Source of the DNA: Rubrivivax sp.
GTDB taxonomy: Bacteria > Pseudomonadota > Gammaproteobacteria > Burkholderiales > Burkholderiaceae_C
Length of the DNA stretch: 9,399 bases
Reading direction: 5' to 3'
NCBI GenBank assembly: GCA_020851615.1
Contig: JADZCL010000374.1
Span: forward strand, 1 to 9,399
Below are positions 7,456 through 9,399 of the stretch, one piece after another (within the stretch, counting starts at the first letter, position 1; each line of letters starts with the position of its first letter). The notes below the pieces were generated by a model, which worked only from the letters and a program-made list of their open reading frames with translations, was not told where the DNA came from and searched no databases. Made by a program: the position numbers and the translations under genes.

Positions 7456-8291
7456 GCGCGGATGCTGCGCGCCGCCGCCTGCTGCTGGCTGCGGGCGGCG
7501 CGCTCCTGCCGCCGGCCGGCACCGTCCATGCACAGGCGCAGACCGCCCTGCGGGGGGTGCTGGTGCCTTACCTGTCCACGCGCACCCTGCTGGCGGTGCA
7601 TGAACCGATCCGCCGCCATCTGCAGGCCCACCTCGGCCGGCCGGTGGAGTTCTTCACCGCCCGCAACATGCTGCTGCTGGCGCGCAGCGTGCGTGCCCAC
7701 GAGCAGCCGCTGGCGCTGGTGCCGGCGCACATGGCGCGTCTGGCGGCAAGCGATTGGGGTTACTCGGTGCTGGCGCTGCCCACTGAGGATTCGGCGATCG
7801 AACTGATCGCACGCCGGCCCAGCAGGCTGGACACGCCCGCGACCCTGCGCGGGCGACGCATTGCCACGGCCGACCCGCTGGCGCTGGCCACGCTGGTATT
7901 GCAACGCTGGCTGCGCACCGAGCAATTGACCGAAGCCGTGGAGCTGGTCGAGATCCCGTTGCTCAACGCGGCCTTGATCGCACTCGAGCGCGGCGAGGTC
8001 GACGTGATGCTGATGGCCAGCGGCCAGCTGCGCACCATCGAAGACCTCGAGCCGCGCGGCATCGTGACGATCGCCAACCTCGGGCGCACAGCTCGACCCT
8101 GCTGGACGGCCGCTCCCGAGCTGCCGCCTGCCGAGGCCGCGGCGGTGCGCCAGGCGCTCCTGACCTACACGCCGGCAGATCGCCCGGGCGCCGCCGGCGG
8201 CGCCAGCTTCATCGAGGCGACGGCACAGCGGCTGGAGGCCTACGAACCCTATGCGGCGCAACTGCGCCGCCTGCTGGCGACGGCGCGCTGA
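7452..8291 (+). CDS. PhnD-like periplasmic substrate-binding protein with Tat-like signal peptide
   Basis: Predicted exported binding protein of the PhnD/phosphate-phosphite-phosphonate type (periplasmic binding protein type 2 fold). From the GTG at 7452 it has 279 residues. The N-terminus has three arginines at 7-9, a hydrophobic stretch and an Ala-Gln-Ala site at 27-29, giving a mature protein of about 250 residues; the arginines followed by LLL resemble a twin-arginine signal. The mature part keeps family features: an early GVLVPYLS strand, a middle region of PLALVPAHMARLA type, then a hinge-like LRGRRIATADPLALAT stretch. GTG 7452 overlaps the kinase stop by four bases (GTGA), typical of translational coupling; ATG 7425 in the same frame would add nine residues and overlap by 31 bases, and neither has a clear ribosome binding site. 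No ABC permease or ATPase gene is nearby, so a sensory role with the upstream kinase is more likely than transport. Ligand unknown. Confidence 0.85.
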   Translation: MSADAARRRLLLAAGGALLPPAGTVHAQAQTALRGVLVPYLSTRTLLAVHEPIRRHLQAHLGRPVEFFTARNMLLLARSVRAHEQPLALVPAHMARLAASDWGYSVLALPTEDSAIELIARRPSRLDTPATLRGRRIATADPLALATLVLQRWLRTEQLTEAVELVEIPLLNAALIALERGEVDVMLMASGQLRTIEDLEPRGIVTIANLGRTARPCWTAAPELPPAEAAAVRQALLTYTPADRPGAAGGASFIEATAQRLEAYEPYAAQLRRLLATAR

Positions 8292-8303
8292 ACGGCGCGC
8301 TGA
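8280..8303. repeat. 12-bp perfect tandem duplication across a stop codon
   Basis: The unit ACGGCGCGCTGA occurs twice back to back. The first copy ends with the binding protein's TGA (8289-8291). The second repeats the same codons and a further TGA in the same frame (8301-8303), so read-through would add only three residues. It looks like a recent slippage duplication with no coding effect. Confidence 0.7.
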
Positions 8304-8316
8304 ACACCAACGCGCA

Positions 8317-8340
8317 GCGCCGCCCCCCTGAGGGCGGCGC
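8317..8340. terminator. GC-rich bidirectional hairpin between convergent genes
   Basis: Perfect 9-bp arms, GCGCCGCCC and GGGCGGCGC, enclose the loop CCCTGA. It sits in the 67-bp gap between the binding protein stop and the convergent chemotaxis gene stop, where it could end transcription from both sides. There is no T-tract on either strand, so it would be an atypical intrinsic terminator, a block for convergent transcription or an mRNA end stabiliser. Confidence 0.6.
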
Positions 8341-8358
8341 CGCGCGGGGCGGGAACGC

Positions 8359-9399
8359 TCAGTGCACCGCCGCGGGGGTGGCGGGCAGCCGGAACACCGC
8401 CACCACGTCGACCAGCCGCCGGGCCTGGTCCTGCAGGCTGCCAGCCGCTGCGGCGCTTTCCTCGACCAGGGCGGCGTTCTGCTGCGTCACCTGATCCATC
8501 TGGCTGACCGCCGAGCCCACCTGCTGCACGCCCATGCTCTGTTCGCCGGTGGCGGAGCTGATCTCGGCCACGATGTCGCTCACACGCTGCACCGCACCGA
8601 CGATCTCACCCATGGTCTTGCCGGCCTGCTCGACGAGCTGGGTGCCGCCTTCGACCTGCTCGACACTGTGGACGATCAGGCTCTTGATCTCCTTGGCCGC
8701 TTCGGCGCTGCGCTGCGCCAGACTGCGCACCTCGGAGGCCACGACCGCAAAGCCCCGTCCCTGCTCACCTGCCCGGGCGGCTTCGACCGCCGCGTTCAGC
8801 GCCAGGATGTTGGTCTGGAAGGCGATGCCGTCGATGGTGCCGATGATGTCGCCGATGCGCCGGCTGCTGTCGTTGATGCCTTGCATGGTGGCAATCATCT
8901 GCTCGACCACCCGCCCGCCCTCGGCGGCCAGCCCGGCGGCGCCGCGCGCCAGTTCGTTGGCGTGGACCGCGTTGTCGGCGTTGTGGCGCACCGTGGTGCC
9001 AAGCTGTTCCATGGTGGCTGCCGTCTGCTGCAGGGCGCTGGCCTGCTCTTCGGTGCGCTGGCTCAGGTCCAGGCTGCCCTGTGCGATCTGCGAGCTGGCC
9101 GTGGCCACACTGTCGGAGCCGCTGCGGATGCTGCCCACCACCTCCGACAGGCGGCGCCGCATGTCGTCCATGGTCTGCATCAGCGCGCCCTCGTCGCCAC
9201 TGAGCGACAGGTCGATCTTCTGGTCGAGCTGCCCCTGGCTGATGCCGTTGGCAACCAGGCCGAGGCTGCCGATGAGCGCGCCCGTACGACGGCGCAAGTA
9301 CAACAAGCCAGCCACCATCATCCCCACCAGGAGCGCGGTCGAAGCCAGCGCGGTGCGCGACCACCCCTGCTGCGCAGCACGCGCGGCGGCCAGCTCGGC
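8359..9399 (-). CDS. Methyl-accepting chemotaxis protein, N-terminus cut by window edge
   Basis: Transmembrane chemoreceptor that controls CheA through CheW. The minus-strand frame is open from the right edge to the stop at 8359 (346 residues); a GTG at 9327 lies inside the membrane helix and is not a credible start. Counting from the edge: end of the periplasmic domain 1-14, second membrane helix about 16-35, HAMP about 36-90, then the cytoplasmic signalling domain. A methylation region with [18 protein letters not shown] is at about 116-133, and the highly conserved hairpin tip [16 protein letters not shown] is at 206-221. The C-terminus ends in LPATPAAVH, with no NWETF-type pentapeptide for CheR/CheB tethering. 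The ligand-binding domain is outside the window, so the signal sensed cannot be told. It converges on the kinase/binding-protein pair without an operon link. Confidence 0.95.
   Translation of the reverse strand, partial: AELAAARAAQQGWSRTALASTALLVGMMVAGLLYLRRRTGALIGSLGLVANGISQGQLDQKIDLSLSGDEGALMQTMDDMRRRLSEVVGSIRSGSDSVATASSQIAQGSLDLSQRTEEQASALQQTAATMEQLGTTVRHNADNAVHANELARGAAGLAAEGGRVVEQMIATMQGINDSSRRIGDIIGTIDGIAFQTNILALNAAVEAARAGEQGRGFAVVASEVRSLAQRSAEAAKEIKSLIVHSVEQVEGGTQLVEQAGKTMGEIVGAVQRVSDIVAEISSATGEQSMGVQQVGSAVSQMDQVTQQNAALVEESAAAAGSLQDQARRLVDVVAVFRLPATPAAVH

Noticed and set aside
6151..7533. Minus-strand open frame of 460 codons across the histidine kinase gene
   Set aside because: Antisense shadow; the plus strand encodes complete HisKA, HATPase and receiver motifs.
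7386..8261. Minus-strand open frame of 291 codons across the binding protein gene
   Set aside because: Antisense to the plus-strand frame, which has a signal peptide and family features; its own composition is shadow-like.

Overview
This window reads as an ordinary chromosomal segment of a GC-rich betaproteobacterium. Burkholderiales (Leptothrix/Rubrivivax-like) is the likeliest group. The basis is very high G+C at third codon positions and family-level resemblance of the proteins; this is an inference without a database search. Coding density is high. I see no tRNA, rRNA, CRISPR, insertion sequence or phage gene.

Left part (1-3490, minus strand): a gene for an NDP-forming acyl-CoA synthetase (GTG start at 2131, running off the left edge) lies downstream of a complete PPi-type 6-phosphofructokinase gene (3490-2273). 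The 141-bp gap between them holds a strong inverted repeat (2224-2255). Both enzymes belong to families that save ATP equivalents.

Middle (3491-5459, plus strand): a 134-bp divergent intergenic region with two adjacent palindromic elements and a possible promoter separates the phosphofructokinase gene from a coniferyl-aldehyde-dehydrogenase-like ALDH. A small four-helix membrane protein of the SirB family follows, with its start overlapping the ALDH stop by one base.

Right part (5548-9399): a membrane-bound hybrid histidine kinase (TM - periplasmic sensor - TM - HAMP - HisKA - HATPase - receiver) overlaps the gene for an exported PhnD-like substrate-binding protein. No transporter permease or ATPase gene is nearby, so the pair looks like a sensory module, with the binding protein presenting a ligand to the kinase. 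A bidirectional GC-rich hairpin then separates these plus-strand genes from a convergent methyl-accepting chemotaxis protein gene (minus strand) that runs off the right edge.

No clearly new system is visible. The items most worth a second look are the orphan binding protein/hybrid kinase pair, the PPi-PFK/acyl-CoA synthetase neighbourhood with its intergenic hairpin, and the palindromes in the divergent promoter region. Very long antisense reading frames, notably the one covering 17-2470 on the plus strand, are shadows of the real minus-strand genes.
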